A stretch of DNA of 64,000 nt from Brevibacterium sp. p3-SID960 (GCF_025144725.1 NZ_JALXKS010000004.1:1-64000); one strand, 5' to 3'; positions 18,845-29,503 are shown, counted from the first letter of the stretch. Numbers and translations are program-made. Notes: generated by a model from the sequence alone, not told the origin.

Positions 18845-19473
18845 CCCTGCTTCGGGACTGCCGCGACCGAGATGTGGTGCTCACCTGCCAGGGCGGTGAG
18901 CACGGCGTCGATGTCGTCGGTGGGGACGAACACCTCGATCCGGTTGGTGTTGGCACCGGCGAACCCGCCGCTGTCGCGCTCGACGGAGATGACGGCGACG
19001 CTGCTGAGGATGAGCTCAGGTTCACCGTCTTCGATGCGGGTGTCGGTGCCCCACAGGTCGATCGTCGACCCGGCGTCGACCTGGCTGGGCAGGCCGCCGG
19101 GCACTTCGAGGGCGATGACACGGCCGGCGAGCTGGTCGGCCGTGCCGATCTGGGAGGCCGGGATGAGTTCGCCGGGTGCGATGCTGGAGAGCACGGTCGC
19201 ACCGGCGGGGATCTCGGTGCTGGTGGGCAGGTAGTGCTCCACCGCCTCGCTCATCCTCACCTCTGTGGCGCTCAGGTCATCGGCGGTGATGGCATGGCCG
19301 GGCACGAGCGGGCGGGCGGCTGTCCAGACGGTCATCGTGTTGGCTGCCTGGTTGACGATGAACCAGGTGCCGAGGATCGATGCGGCGACGATGAGCGCGC
19401 CGATGATGAGCTTGGGGTCTCGCCAGCGCGGTGGGCGCAGCCGTTCGGCGCGCTTGGGTTCGCGGAAGGACAT
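18841..19473 (-). CDS. SAF-domain (CpaB/RcpC-like) membrane-anchored protein
   Basis: A 210-residue protein: basic N-terminus, one TM helix (about 23-43), then an extracytoplasmic SAF domain (about 50-115, with AVEHYLPTSTEIPAGATVL) and a short C-terminal domain. CpaB/RcpC proteins occur in Flp/Tad pilus systems, but stand-alone CpaB-CpaE pairs are common in actinobacteria. AAAGGAG lies 6 nt before the ATG at 19473, which fixes this start. Upstream in-frame codons lack ribosome binding sites. The stop overlaps the CpaE-like start by 4 bp. It is divergent from the BldC-like gene across a 239-bp promoter region. Confidence 0.8.
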   Translation of the reverse strand: MSFREPKRAERLRPPRWRDPKLIIGALIVAASILGTWFIVNQAANTMTVWTAARPLVPGHAITADDLSATEVRMSEAVEHYLPTSTEIPAGATVLSSIAPGELIPASQIGTADQLAGRVIALEVPGGLPSQVDAGSTIDLWGTDTRIEDGEPELILSSVAVISVERDSGGFAGANTNRIEVFVPTDDIDAVLTALAGEHHISVAAVPKQG

Positions 19474-19574
19474 GGAGCTCCTTTGCTCGTGGGGACTGCA
19501 GCGACGGCTCGGGGTGCAGAACGATCCGGCATCTCGGACCACCTTACATAGGAGGCGATGCATGAGAACAGGGC

Positions 19575-19597
19575 TGTGGACAACGCGACTGTCCACA
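19575..19597. promoter_or_regulatory. inverted pair of DnaA-box-like 9-mers
   Basis: TGTGGACAA (complement TTGTCCACA, the high-GC actinobacterial DnaA-box consensus) and CTGTCCACA (8 of 9) face each other across 6 nt (19584-19588 plus the shared arm edges), forming a TGTGGACA/TGTCCACA inverted repeat. They lie between the divergent CpaB-like and BldC-like genes. Confidence 0.45.
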
Positions 19598-19712
19598 AGC
19601 CGCAGCGAACGCCACGATCTGACAGCAAAATCGGCTATGATGGACGCGATCACTACGAGCTGCGGAGCACCGGGCGTGAGCGCCGGTGAGCAGCTGCAAA
19701 GGAGTGCCGATC

Positions 19713-19934
19713 ATGGTTGCCGAAGTCCGCTTCCTCCCCCTCACCGACGTCGCGGAGATCCTCAATGTCACCGTGACGCAGGCGCGCGCCCTTGTGCGCT
19801 CCGGTGAGCTGCGCGCCATCAAGGTCGGCGGGCGCGGGCAGTGGCGGATCGAGAAGGCTGAGCTTGAGGACTACATCCAGCGGATGTACTCCCAGACCCA
19901 GCAGGAGATCCGGGAAGGCCGCGTCGACGTCTGA
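19713..19934 (+). CDS. BldC-like MerR/excisionase-type HTH protein
   Basis: A 73-residue single-domain DNA-binding protein with the winged-helix signature of BldC: LTDVAEILNVTVTQARALVRSGELRAIKVGGRGQWRI. It is followed by a short C-terminal helix ending GRVDV. BldC-type proteins bind DNA as head-to-tail oligomers on repeated AT-rich sites and control differentiation in Streptomyces. AAGGAG lies 9 nt before the chosen ATG; an ATG 27 nt upstream would overlap that site. It is divergent from the CpaB-like gene, and an inverted DnaA-box-like pair lies in between. Confidence 0.85.
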   Translation: MVAEVRFLPLTDVAEILNVTVTQARALVRSGELRAIKVGGRGQWRIEKAELEDYIQRMYSQTQQEIREGRVDV

Positions 19935-19937
19935 GTT

Positions 19938-20516
19938 TCAGACACTGTCACCGGGCGTGAGGTCCTGCACCGCGGCCAGCGCGTGCAGCGGCACCAGATC
20001 GATGGCAGCCCCGCGGCGGATCTGCAGGTAGTCGGCACCGACTGCATCGATCATCCCCTCCAGCACCTGCCCGGCAGCTCCGCAGAACACCCGGCATTCA
20101 CGGCGGCCTTCGCCGAACCTGCGCAGCGGGGAGCGGATCGACAGCTGGGAGATGACGGCGTCAGCCCCGTGGGCCACCCGGCGCATGCGCAGATGGTCGA
20201 CACGGGCCAGGTTCACCAGCGCCCGCGGGGTTCCGGGCACACGTCCGCGCAGCAGCACCCACTGCTGCCCTACTGCGTCGATGATGCCGTCGAACCACGT
20301 GCGCGCGACGTGCACCTCAATAGGGGCCCCAACGGCACCGGCGAGCCGATGCGCGAGTCCATGGTCGGCGAACTCGCCGGCGACGAGATCCCCAAGCTCA
20401 CCCATCCGCTCATGAGCGGTGCGCCCCTGTTCCTCAGCGGCGAGGTCGGCGAAGAGCGCCTCGACGCGATCGACGCCTGCGGCGTCGTCCCCATGCGGTG
20501 ATGTCGGCTCGGTCAT
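19938..20516 (-). CDS. conserved actinobacterial protein of unknown function
   Basis: A 192-residue soluble protein. The N-terminal 70 residues are helical and acidic. The C-terminal half contains two similar beta-rich stretches (GIIDAVGQQWVLLR and GMIDAVGADYLQIR), which suggests an internal duplication of a small barrel-like unit. No catalytic motif or TM helix is seen, and I do not recognise a named family. The stop is 3 bp from the convergent BldC-like stop. The ATG at 20516 lacks a Shine-Dalgarno sequence; GATCAT lies 6 nt upstream, a weak leaderless candidate. Confidence 0.68.
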   Translation of the reverse strand: MTEPTSPHGDDAAGVDRVEALFADLAAEEQGRTAHERMGELGDLVAGEFADHGLAHRLAGAVGAPIEVHVARTWFDGIIDAVGQQWVLLRGRVPGTPRALVNLARVDHLRMRRVAHGADAVISQLSIRSPLRRFGEGRRECRVFCGAAGQVLEGMIDAVGADYLQIRRGAAIDLVPLHALAAVQDLTPGDSV

Positions 20517-20584
20517 GAGCCCATGATCGCAGAACCCCGGGCGCCGGGCATCGATTCAATCCGCATCTCGCCTCGATCCGTGCC

Positions 20585-20602
20585 ATTCGAATGCATTCGA
20601 AT
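20585..20602. promoter_or_regulatory. perfect 18-bp palindrome, candidate operator
   Basis: ATTCGAATGCATTCGAAT is identical to its reverse complement and consists of two ATTCGAAT octamers separated by GC. It lies in an AT-rich island, 24 bp upstream of the -35 hexamer of the LysM gene. Confidence 0.5.
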
Positions 20603-20626
20603 CCAAATACTAGTTTTTAATATCTA

Positions 20627-20656
20627 TTGACTTCAATTGATGTCGTTTGTCATTCT
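20627..20656 (+). promoter_or_regulatory. predicted sigma-70-type promoter of the LysM gene
   Basis: TTGACT and CATTCT are separated by 18 bp, with a predicted start near 20663. This places the ATG at 20637 and the ATG at 20640 inside the promoter and favours the ATG at 20682. Confidence 0.45.
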
Positions 20657-20681
20657 GATAGCCATATTGATAGGAGTTGGA

Positions 20682-21467
20682 ATGTTGATCTGGCTGACGC
20701 GGCTGCTGAGCCTCGCACACATCGTCATCACGCTCTGCCTGTGCGCCAGCGCCCCGGAGCTGATGACCGCGCTGGGCCGCGGTGACATCGGGGCAGCTGT
20801 CGTGCTGCTGGCCGGCAGCGCGGCGGTCGTCGCCGGCGCGCGCCTGACATGCGCCACGCTCCTCAGCGGTCTCGCCCATGCAGCTGGGCTGTTCGGCCGC
20901 ACAGCTGCCCAGCGCTGCGCACAGGCGGCGATCGCCATGAGCCCGGTCAGGTTCCGGCGCGTCTTCGCTGCCTCGTGTGCCGGCCTCATCCTGACAGGAA
21001 CCGGTTTCGCAACGGCCGCAGCGGCAGCACCCGATGCCCCGTCTCCGGGCTGGCCGACCCGTCCTGCAGAGTCGAGCACGACAGCGCCCTCCTCCCCTGG
21101 CTGGCCGACCCGGTCGCCGGACGCACAGGCGGCCAGCCCGACTCCGGCACCGGAGGGCTCGACGTCGGCACCTGCAGACGGCAGGGACCCGACCACCCCC
21201 TATCCCGACGATTCCACGGCGCAGTCCGACGCCTCGGGCACGGACAGCGGCCCGGACGCCGATGATCGCACCACCGAATCGTCCGGGCCTGAGACTGCCA
21301 CGGTGAGCGCAGGAGACTCGCTTTGGACGATTGCCGCCGAGCACTACACCGGGGCCGCAAGCGCAGAGCTCAGCGATCGCGTCGAATCGATCCACAGCGC
21401 CAACCGGCACATCATCGGTGCCGACCCGAACCTCATCATGCCTGGACAGCGATTGGAGATGCCATGA
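20682..21467 (+). CDS. membrane protein with C-terminal LysM domain
   Basis: A 261-residue protein. Two hydrophobic segments lie at about residues 1-22 and 30-65, and a third at about 96-118. A Pro/Ser/Thr/Asp-rich extracytoplasmic linker of some 90 residues follows, then a LysM domain at the extreme C-terminus (GDSLWTIAAEHY...NRHIIGADPNLIMPGQRLEMP). It probably binds peptidoglycan. AGGAG lies 5 nt before the ATG at 20682, and a promoter lies inside the alternative upstream extension, so this start is preferred. The stop overlaps the Rv3235-like gene by 4 bp. This small operon runs toward secA. Confidence 0.8.
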   Translation: MLIWLTRLLSLAHIVITLCLCASAPELMTALGRGDIGAAVVLLAGSAAVVAGARLTCATLLSGLAHAAGLFGRTAAQRCAQAAIAMSPVRFRRVFAASCAGLILTGTGFATAAAAAPDAPSPGWPTRPAESSTTAPSSPGWPTRSPDAQAASPTPAPEGSTSAPADGRDPTTPYPDDSTAQSDASGTDSGPDADDRTTESSGPETATVSAGDSLWTIAAEHYTGAASAELSDRVESIHSANRHIIGADPNLIMPGQRLEMP

Positions 21468-21985
21468 CCACGATGATGACCGACGCCGCACCCGGCGAAC
21501 TGACCCTCACCCGACCGCGACCCCGCGCTGCGACCGCACCGGGACAGGCACCGTCGCCGGTCCCGGCAGCCACGCGGCCGCCGGAGCCCGAGACCCGGCG
21601 TGCGGCAGAACCCGAGACCCGGCGTGCGGCAGAACCCGACCAGCAGGACCTCGTCGCAGCACTGCAGGCGGCTGCATCGTCGCTGTCAGTGGCGATCATC
21701 GAGATCTTCGGCGGCACCCGTGCCCCGTCATCGGTCGGCAAATGGGTGGCCCCGGATCTCTTCGAGCGGATCCGCAAGCATGCCGCATACCGACAGCAGC
21801 TGGCCAAGGCGGCACCGCCGCGGCCGGCGATGCTCTCGGCTTCCACGCCGCGGGTGTGCCTCGTCGGCCCGCGCGTGGCCGAGGCTGCCGTGGTCGTCAG
21901 CACCGGTCGGCGCCACCGTGCCGTCGCCCTGCGCCTGGAGCACATCCGCAACCGGTGGCTCGTCACCCAGCTGGAGACCGCCTGA
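21464..21985 (+). CDS. Rv3235 family protein (DUF6459-like)
   Basis: A 173-residue protein with a disordered Pro/Ala/Arg N-terminus and a conserved C-terminal domain (about residues 65-173), matching the Rv3235 family found next to secA in actinobacteria. The motif RHRAVALRLEHIRNRWLVTQLE closes the domain and is typical. Function is unknown; it has been grouped with Sec-locus accessory proteins only by position. Residues 42-57 (PETRRAAE twice) come from a perfect 24-bp tandem duplication at 21587-21634. The ATG overlaps the LysM stop by 4 bp. Three in-frame TGA codons follow at 15-bp intervals. Confidence 0.75.
   Translation: MTTMMTDAAPGELTLTRPRPRAATAPGQAPSPVPAATRPPEPETRRAAEPETRRAAEPDQQDLVAALQAAASSLSVAIIEIFGGTRAPSSVGKWVAPDLFERIRKHAAYRQQLAKAAPPRPAMLSASTPRVCLVGPRVAEAAVVVSTGRRHRAVALRLEHIRNRWLVTQLETA
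21587..21634. repeat. 24-bp in-frame tandem duplication (Rv3235-like gene)
   Basis: Two identical 24-bp units encode PETRRAAE twice in the disordered N-terminus. Confidence 0.85.
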
Positions 21986-22043
21986 CCCTGGATCGCTTGA
22001 CCCTGAACCGTCTGACCCTGCCGCAGCCCGGGTGGTGAATGCC

Positions 22044-22086
22044 GATGGCGGTCTGCCGCAGCAGAGGCTGCGCGCAGACCGCCATC
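22044..22086. terminator. strong bidirectional hairpin upstream of the secA stop
   Basis: Arms GATGGCGGTCTGC (22044-22056) and GCAGACCGCCATC (22074-22086) are perfectly complementary. The loop contains a further CGCAGC/GCTGCG stem around AGAG, giving about 19 bp of stem. It sits between convergent stops. Confidence 0.8.
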
Positions 22087-22098
22087 ACAGACTGGTGA

Positions 22099-24831
<2,733 letters not shown>

Positions 24832-24935
24832 GATTCTCCTTGTCACCCACCCGGTGTGCAGGGTGTGTGGTTCTTGCTTCTGACTGTCGTCCGTCCATTA
24901 GCTTAGCGCCTGAGAGCTCAACGGCGGCGCAAACC

Positions 24936-26204
24936 TCAGGCGCTTTGCTGTTCGCTGACGCCGAACACCGTGCGGGTGAGGCCCAGCCAGTGCCGCATCT
25001 GCTCCAGTTCGCCCTCCAGCGCCTGCCGGCACGCAGCACGCTGGCCCGCCTCAAGCCAGTCCTCCCAGTGCACCGCGTGGACGTTGAGCTCACCGCGCTT
25101 CCGGTCCGCTGCCAGGTCGACGCGGCCGACGAGCCGATCACCGCACAGGAACGGCAGCACGTAGTAGCCGTAGATGCGCTTATCGGCAGGTGTGTAGATC
25201 TCGATGCGGTAGTCGAAGTCGAACAGCCAGCTGATGCGCCGGCGGTTGAACACCAACGGGTCAAAGGGCGCCAGCAGAGCACAGGCCTCGACGCGCCTCG
25301 GGACCGAGGCCTCGTGCCAGCGGTAGGCGCGCTGCCCGGCGACCTCGACCTCGACGAGCTCCCCGGTGCCGGTCAGCGCTGCGATCGCAGCGGCCGTGTC
25401 TGCGCGGCCGGCGCGGTAGTAGTCGGCGAAGCAGTCGAGCGTGCCGATGCCCAGCGCCCGGGCGGCGGTGCGCATCGGGGTGAGCATGTCATCGCTGATG
25501 CCGGTGATGCCGCGCGGGATCCGCCCAGTGTCCGGGCGCAGCCCGAGGGTGGGGTCGTCGTCGGGGCCGAAGCGCAGCGGCGGCTGGGTGAGTCTCGGGT
25601 CGACGTCGGCGGGCAGGGCGTAGAGGCGCTCGAAGTGCTGGTTGCGCCCGGCAGCCGAGACCCGCCCGGAGTGGAAGAGCGCCTCGGCCGCCCGCTTCGT
25701 GTGGCTGTGGTTCCACCCCCAGTGGTCTTTGGGGCGTTCGGGGATCGCGTGGTCGACGCGCTCGGCCAGCTGCCGGGCGGTCGCCGGTCCTGCCTGCAGC
25801 GCGTCTTCGACATCGTGCATGAGTGCGACGAAGTCCGCACCGGTGACCGGGTGCCGCTGGCCGAGGTCGCGGCGGAACCATTCGGCGCGCCTGCGGTGCC
25901 AGCCGTTGACGATCTCGATCGGGGCGTAGGCGGCTTCGTGGCTCCAGTATTCGACGCCCATCCGCGGGGCGGTGTTGAGCAGCCGGTCGAGCCGGGTGGT
26001 GTCATAGGGTCCGAGCCGGGAGAAGAACGGCAGGTAGTGGGCGCGTACGAGCCGGGCGACCGAGTCGATCTGCACGACGCCGAGCCGTTCGAACGTGCGC
26101 CGGAGGTGCCCGGCGTCGACGGTGAGCGGGCGGGGCTTGGAGAAGCCGGAAGCGGCCAGCGCGCATCGCCTGGCCGCTTCCGGGCTGAGTGTCGGAACCC
26201 TCAT
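24936..26204 (-). CDS. AlkX/YcaQ-type DNA glycosylase (winged-helix HTH_42)
   Basis: A 422-residue protein of the HTH_42/YcaQ family, with repeated winged-helix modules and a C-terminal beta barrel. The catalytic motif reads Gln-Ile-Asp (VQIDSVARL, residues 45-53). This is the Q-phi-D form of AlkX/YcaQ, whose members unhook interstrand crosslinks, rather than the Q-phi-Q of AlkZ. The HWGWN segment, basic helices and the late RISWLFDFDYRIEIY...YVLPFLCGDRLVGRVDLAADR block are typical. It lies between secA and hpf with no overlap, so it probably has its own regulation. No Shine-Dalgarno sequence is obvious for the chosen ATG. Substrate is inferred from the family. Confidence 0.85.
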   Translation of the reverse strand: MRVPTLSPEAARRCALAASGFSKPRPLTVDAGHLRRTFERLGVVQIDSVARLVRAHYLPFFSRLGPYDTTRLDRLLNTAPRMGVEYWSHEAAYAPIEIVNGWHRRRAEWFRRDLGQRHPVTGADFVALMHDVEDALQAGPATARQLAERVDHAIPERPKDHWGWNHSHTKRAAEALFHSGRVSAAGRNQHFERLYALPADVDPRLTQPPLRFGPDDDPTLGLRPDTGRIPRGITGISDDMLTPMRTAARALGIGTLDCFADYYRAGRADTAAAIAALTGTGELVEVEVAGQRAYRWHEASVPRRVEACALLAPFDPLVFNRRRISWLFDFDYRIEIYTPADKRIYGYYVLPFLCGDRLVGRVDLAADRKRGELNVHAVHWEDWLEAGQRAACRQALEGELEQMRHWLGLTRTVFGVSEQQSA

Positions 26205-26225
26205 GTGGGCTTCAGCTCTGCTCGC

Positions 26226-26915
26226 TCATCCCTCCGCTGCCGCCGGCTGCTCGGCCGGCGCCTCGGCGGTGTCGTTGAGCGACTCGTCGAGGGAGATGAT
26301 GCCGTAGCTCCAGCCGCGCCGGCGGTAGACGACCGAGGGCTTGGAGGTCTCCTCATCGATGAAGATGTAGAAGTCGTGGCCGACCATCTCCATCCGGTTG
26401 AGCGCCTCTTCGATGCCGATCGGGTTGGCCGGGAAGTTCTTCTCACGCAGCACCACCGGTGAGTCGCCTTCGGACCTGATGCGCCCGTTGGTCCTGTCGG
26501 TGCTGGCCTGCTCGGTCTGGCTGTCGTCCTCCTGGCTCGGCGCGAGCGGCTCGATGACCTCAAGTTCAGCGAGCGCCTCGGCGGTCGAGGCTTGGCGGTG
26601 TCCGCCCTTGCGGGAGACCTTGCGGCGATCGCGCGCCCGGCGCAGACGCTCGAGCAGCTTCGCCCAGGCGAGGTCGAGGGCCGCGTAGCGGTCGGATGCG
26701 TGTGCCTCCGCGCGGAGCACCGGGCCCTTGGCGATGACGGTGATCTCAACGCGCTCAGCGGTGTCGGGCTGGCTGGTGTTCGCGTCGTGCGTGGCGACGA
26801 CCTCAGTGCGCAGGGCGCGCGGCGCCAGCTGCTCGACCTTGGAGACCTTGTCCTCGATATGTGACCGGAAACTGTCGGAGATGGTCGTGTGGCGACCTTT
26901 GACGACGATGTCCAT
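26226..26915 (-). CDS. hpf: long-form ribosome hibernation promoting factor
   Basis: A 229-residue long HPF. The N-terminal ribosome-binding domain (about 1-105) blocks the decoding centre of the 30S subunit. A charged linker (about 106-160) joins it to the C-terminal dimerisation domain (about 165-215, with KNFPANPIGIEEALNRMEMVGHDFYIFID) that pairs two 70S ribosomes. The fold and length are those of the long form found in actinobacteria; hpf also lies by secA in M. tuberculosis (Rv3241c next to Rv3240c). AAGGAA precedes the ATG. Two small hairpins lie between it and comF, possibly in its leader. Confidence 0.94.
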   Translation of the reverse strand: MDIVVKGRHTTISDSFRSHIEDKVSKVEQLAPRALRTEVVATHDANTSQPDTAERVEITVIAKGPVLRAEAHASDRYAALDLAWAKLLERLRRARDRRKVSRKGGHRQASTAEALAELEVIEPLAPSQEDDSQTEQASTDRTNGRIRSEGDSPVVLREKNFPANPIGIEEALNRMEMVGHDFYIFIDEETSKPSVVYRRRGWSYGIISLDESLNDTAEAPAEQPAAAEG

Positions 26916-26941
26916 GGTGACTTCCTTTACACGTCGGGGAG

Positions 26942-26974
26942 ACGGATCGCTCCGTACCCATCCGATCAGATGGG
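26942..26974. promoter_or_regulatory. paired hairpins in the hpf leader/comF-hpf gap
   Basis: Two adjacent perfect inverted repeats, ACGGA-TCGC-TCCGT (26942-26955) and CCCATC-CGATCA-GATGGG (26957-26974), lie between the comF stop and hpf start. They could be a processing site, an attenuator or the terminator of comF; none is proven. Confidence 0.45.
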
Positions 26975-26995
26975 GTTACTCCATTACATACCATC

Positions 26996-27736
26996 TCAGC
27001 GCTCGAGGGAACCACTGCCGGGGGCGAGGGCGATCACGGCTGTTCCACATGGCAGGATGCCGCCTGTGCGCAGCGCGCGTGCCGACTCGGCAAGGGTCGC
27101 CCCGGTGGTGCAGATGTCGTCGATGAGGATCGTGGTCGCCTCCGACAGTGCGTGCCGGGCCCGAGGTGTCAGGCGGGTGTCGAGTGCGTGGGAGCCGCGC
27201 ACGTTGCGGCGCCGGCTGCGGGCGCCGAAACCGACCTGATCGCGGTGCCGCCTGACTGTCAGCAGCTCGGCGGTGTGCACCCGCAGCCCGTCGGTGTTCA
27301 GCAGCTCTGCGGCTGCCGTGCACAGCTGGGCGATGTGGTTGCCGTCGCGTGCCCGGCGCGCCCGGGGTGTGGCCGGGACCGGGACGAGGATGACGAGCCT
27401 GCCGGGTGCCGGGATCTCCTGCAGGCAGGCGGTGAGCGCCCGGGCCAGCTGCAGACCGAGGAGCGGGGCGAGGTCCTTCCGGCCGGATTCTTTGAAGGCC
27501 ACCAGCGCTGCCCGCAGCACCCCGGTGTACGGGCCTGCGGCGGTGACGGGCGCAGTGCCGTAGCGCGGCACCGCGGTGATGGTCTCGGTGGCCATCCCGG
27601 TCAGGCAGTGCCCGCACACAGAGACGGTGTCGGCCCCGCAGCCCACACAGGCGCGCGGGATGACGAGCTCGGCGAGCTCATCGACGGCTGCAGCCGCCCA
27701 CGCTGTGACCAGGCCCCGTGCCCGAGGTGCGCCCAT
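26996..27736 (-). CDS. ComF family phosphoribosyltransferase-like protein
   Basis: A 246-residue protein with the N-terminal Cys cluster CVGCG...CGHC (residues 30-45) and a type I phosphoribosyltransferase domain. The PRPP-loop motif ILIDDICTTGATLAESARAL lies near 195-215, and RNVRGSHALD precedes it. ComF proteins assist DNA uptake in naturally competent bacteria, but actinobacterial copies usually sit by secA and hpf with unknown function. M. tuberculosis Rv3242c is the positional counterpart. A weak TGGGA precedes the ATG. The hydrolytic or uptake role is not established. Confidence 0.87.
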   Translation of the reverse strand: MGAPRARGLVTAWAAAAVDELAELVIPRACVGCGADTVSVCGHCLTGMATETITAVPRYGTAPVTAAGPYTGVLRAALVAFKESGRKDLAPLLGLQLARALTACLQEIPAPGRLVILVPVPATPRARRARDGNHIAQLCTAAAELLNTDGLRVHTAELLTVRRHRDQVGFGARSRRRNVRGSHALDTRLTPRARHALSEATTILIDDICTTGATLAESARALRTGGILPCGTAVIALAPGSGSLER

Positions 27737-27808
27737 CGTCCCAGCGTGTCCGGCGCCTCGGGTGCGGGCAAGGGGGTGGCTGCGTTTGTGACCTCAGGTC
27801 GGCGGCCG

Positions 27809-29503
27809 TCAGCCCGGCGCTGCAGGGTCGTAGGTCTGGGCGTCGACGAGCTTCTGCCACGAGCCTGCCCCGTAGCTGTAGATCTCGCCGTCAGCGGTGC
27901 CGACACGCACGGAGCGCTGCTCTTCTCCGGAGGTGATCTGGGTGCCGCCCTCGATCGAGCCGAGCGAGGTCGCAGGACCAGAGACCGGCACGGACAGCGG
28001 TTCGACGCTTGTGCCCTGTTCGGCGCCGAGCAGGACGAGGGCGTCGTAGCCGAACCAGGAGAAGTCGGTGATCTTCGAGAAGCCCGTCGCCACCTGCAGG
28101 GGCGTTGCCGAGGACACCCCGGTCGGGGCGCCCTGGGAGTCCCGGGAGATGCCGACGACCTCCAGACGGGTGTCGTCGCCGTCGCTGCTGAGGACTGCCA
28201 GGCGGGTGCCGTCGGGTGAGACGCCGATGCTCGTGACGGTGCGGCCGCCCAGGAATGGCACCGCCACCTCGGTGAGTTCGCCGTTGCGGCTGATGGCCTG
28301 GATGCTGCCGTCGGAGGCCGTCTCCGCGGCCCACAGCCAGCCCTCCTTGTCGAAGGACAGATTGGCATAGCCCTCACCGCGCAGCACCTCCGCGTCGTTG
28401 AGACTGTCGGCGAACAGGCGCCGCACGGCCTTCGCATCGTCGGCGAGGTAGGCGTACATCGACTCGTCGAGGGCGATCGCAGGCCGGGCCGCTCCGTCGA
28501 CGAGCTCCGGGGCCCCGTCGATCGGATCGATGGCGGTGCCGAGGATGCGCACGAGCCTCCGGTCGGAGATCGCGATCGGGTTGCCGGAGATGTTCAGCGT
28601 AGTGGGCACGTCGGGCAGGGAGCCGTAGTCGAGTTCGCCGCTCGTGCCGGAGACCCGCGCCTCGGTGACCGACCCGACTTCCTTGAGCGTCGTCTGGATC
28701 TGCATCGCGATCCGCCCGTTGGTGCGCTCATCCAGGCCCGAGGCAGTCGCAGACAGCTCGACGCGGGCGACCCCGTCGGAGACGGCGACCGAGCGCGGGT
28801 CGAGCTGGGTGCCGTCGGGGATCGCGGAGACGACCGCACCGGTGAGGTAGTCGGCCGGGCCGCCGAGCAGTTCGGTCATGATCTCACTGGCCGTCGACGG
28901 TGAGCGGATGAACCAGCGGGTGTCGGGCACGAGCAGCTCGTAGCCCGGTGAGTAGAAGTACAGCGGGTAGGGCTGGAACAGGGTCGAGAAGTTCACAGCC
29001 GTGAGCACCATGCCCGCCGGGGCCTCGGAGATCCGCCATTCTCCGTTGACCTGCCGCAGCGTGAAGTCCATATCGACCTGGGTGCCGCGGGCCGATTCGC
29101 GGTAGATGCGGCGGTCGTCGAGCACGCCGCCGACCGGGATCGTCAACGACACCGACTGCGAGTCGGTGGTGACCTCGCTGGTCACCGAATCCAGTGTGCG
29201 CCCAGGCTGCAGCACAGTGACCGAGGACAGCGGGTTCCATTCGTCGGCGAAGCTGTCGGTGAGGTAGGAGCGGGCGACTTCGAAGTTGTTGCTGTAGCCG
29301 GCGCCGGCGGCGAGGAACCCGCGGACGATCTCGTTCGGGCTCTGCCCAGGGACGGGCCCGTCGGGGTCGATGCGGGACTGGACGTGCGGGTCATCGCCGC
29401 TGACGTCCCGGTGGCCGACGGATCCATCCTTAGGGATCGAGGCGCAGCCGGAGACGAGGACGACGGCTGCGAGGATGGCGGCGAGCAGGCTACGCGGTCT
29501 CAT
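27809..29503 (-). CDS. lpqB: LpqB-type lipoprotein partner of MtrAB
   Basis: A 564-residue exported lipoprotein. The signal peptide (MRPRSLLAAILAAVVLVSG) ends in a lipobox with C20. GerMN-like and LpqB N-terminal domains follow, then a C-terminal beta-propeller-like region from about residue 340. In mycobacteria LpqB binds the MtrB sensor and modulates its activity. AGGAGG with a 6-nt spacer precedes the ATG at 29503. This start overlaps the mtrB stop by 14 bp, and mtrA-mtrB-lpqB is one operon. An in-frame extension to 29614 would lie wholly inside mtrB and is rejected. Confidence 0.92.
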   Translation of the reverse strand: MRPRSLLAAILAAVVLVSGCASIPKDGSVGHRDVSGDDPHVQSRIDPDGPVPGQSPNEIVRGFLAAGAGYSNNFEVARSYLTDSFADEWNPLSSVTVLQPGRTLDSVTSEVTTDSQSVSLTIPVGGVLDDRRIYRESARGTQVDMDFTLRQVNGEWRISEAPAGMVLTAVNFSTLFQPYPLYFYSPGYELLVPDTRWFIRSPSTASEIMTELLGGPADYLTGAVVSAIPDGTQLDPRSVAVSDGVARVELSATASGLDERTNGRIAMQIQTTLKEVGSVTEARVSGTSGELDYGSLPDVPTTLNISGNPIAISDRRLVRILGTAIDPIDGAPELVDGAARPAIALDESMYAYLADDAKAVRRLFADSLNDAEVLRGEGYANLSFDKEGWLWAAETASDGSIQAISRNGELTEVAVPFLGGRTVTSIGVSPDGTRLAVLSSDGDDTRLEVVGISRDSQGAPTGVSSATPLQVATGFSKITDFSWFGYDALVLLGAEQGTSVEPLSVPVSGPATSLGSIEGGTQITSGEEQRSVRVGTADGEIYSYGAGSWQKLVDAQTYDPAAPG

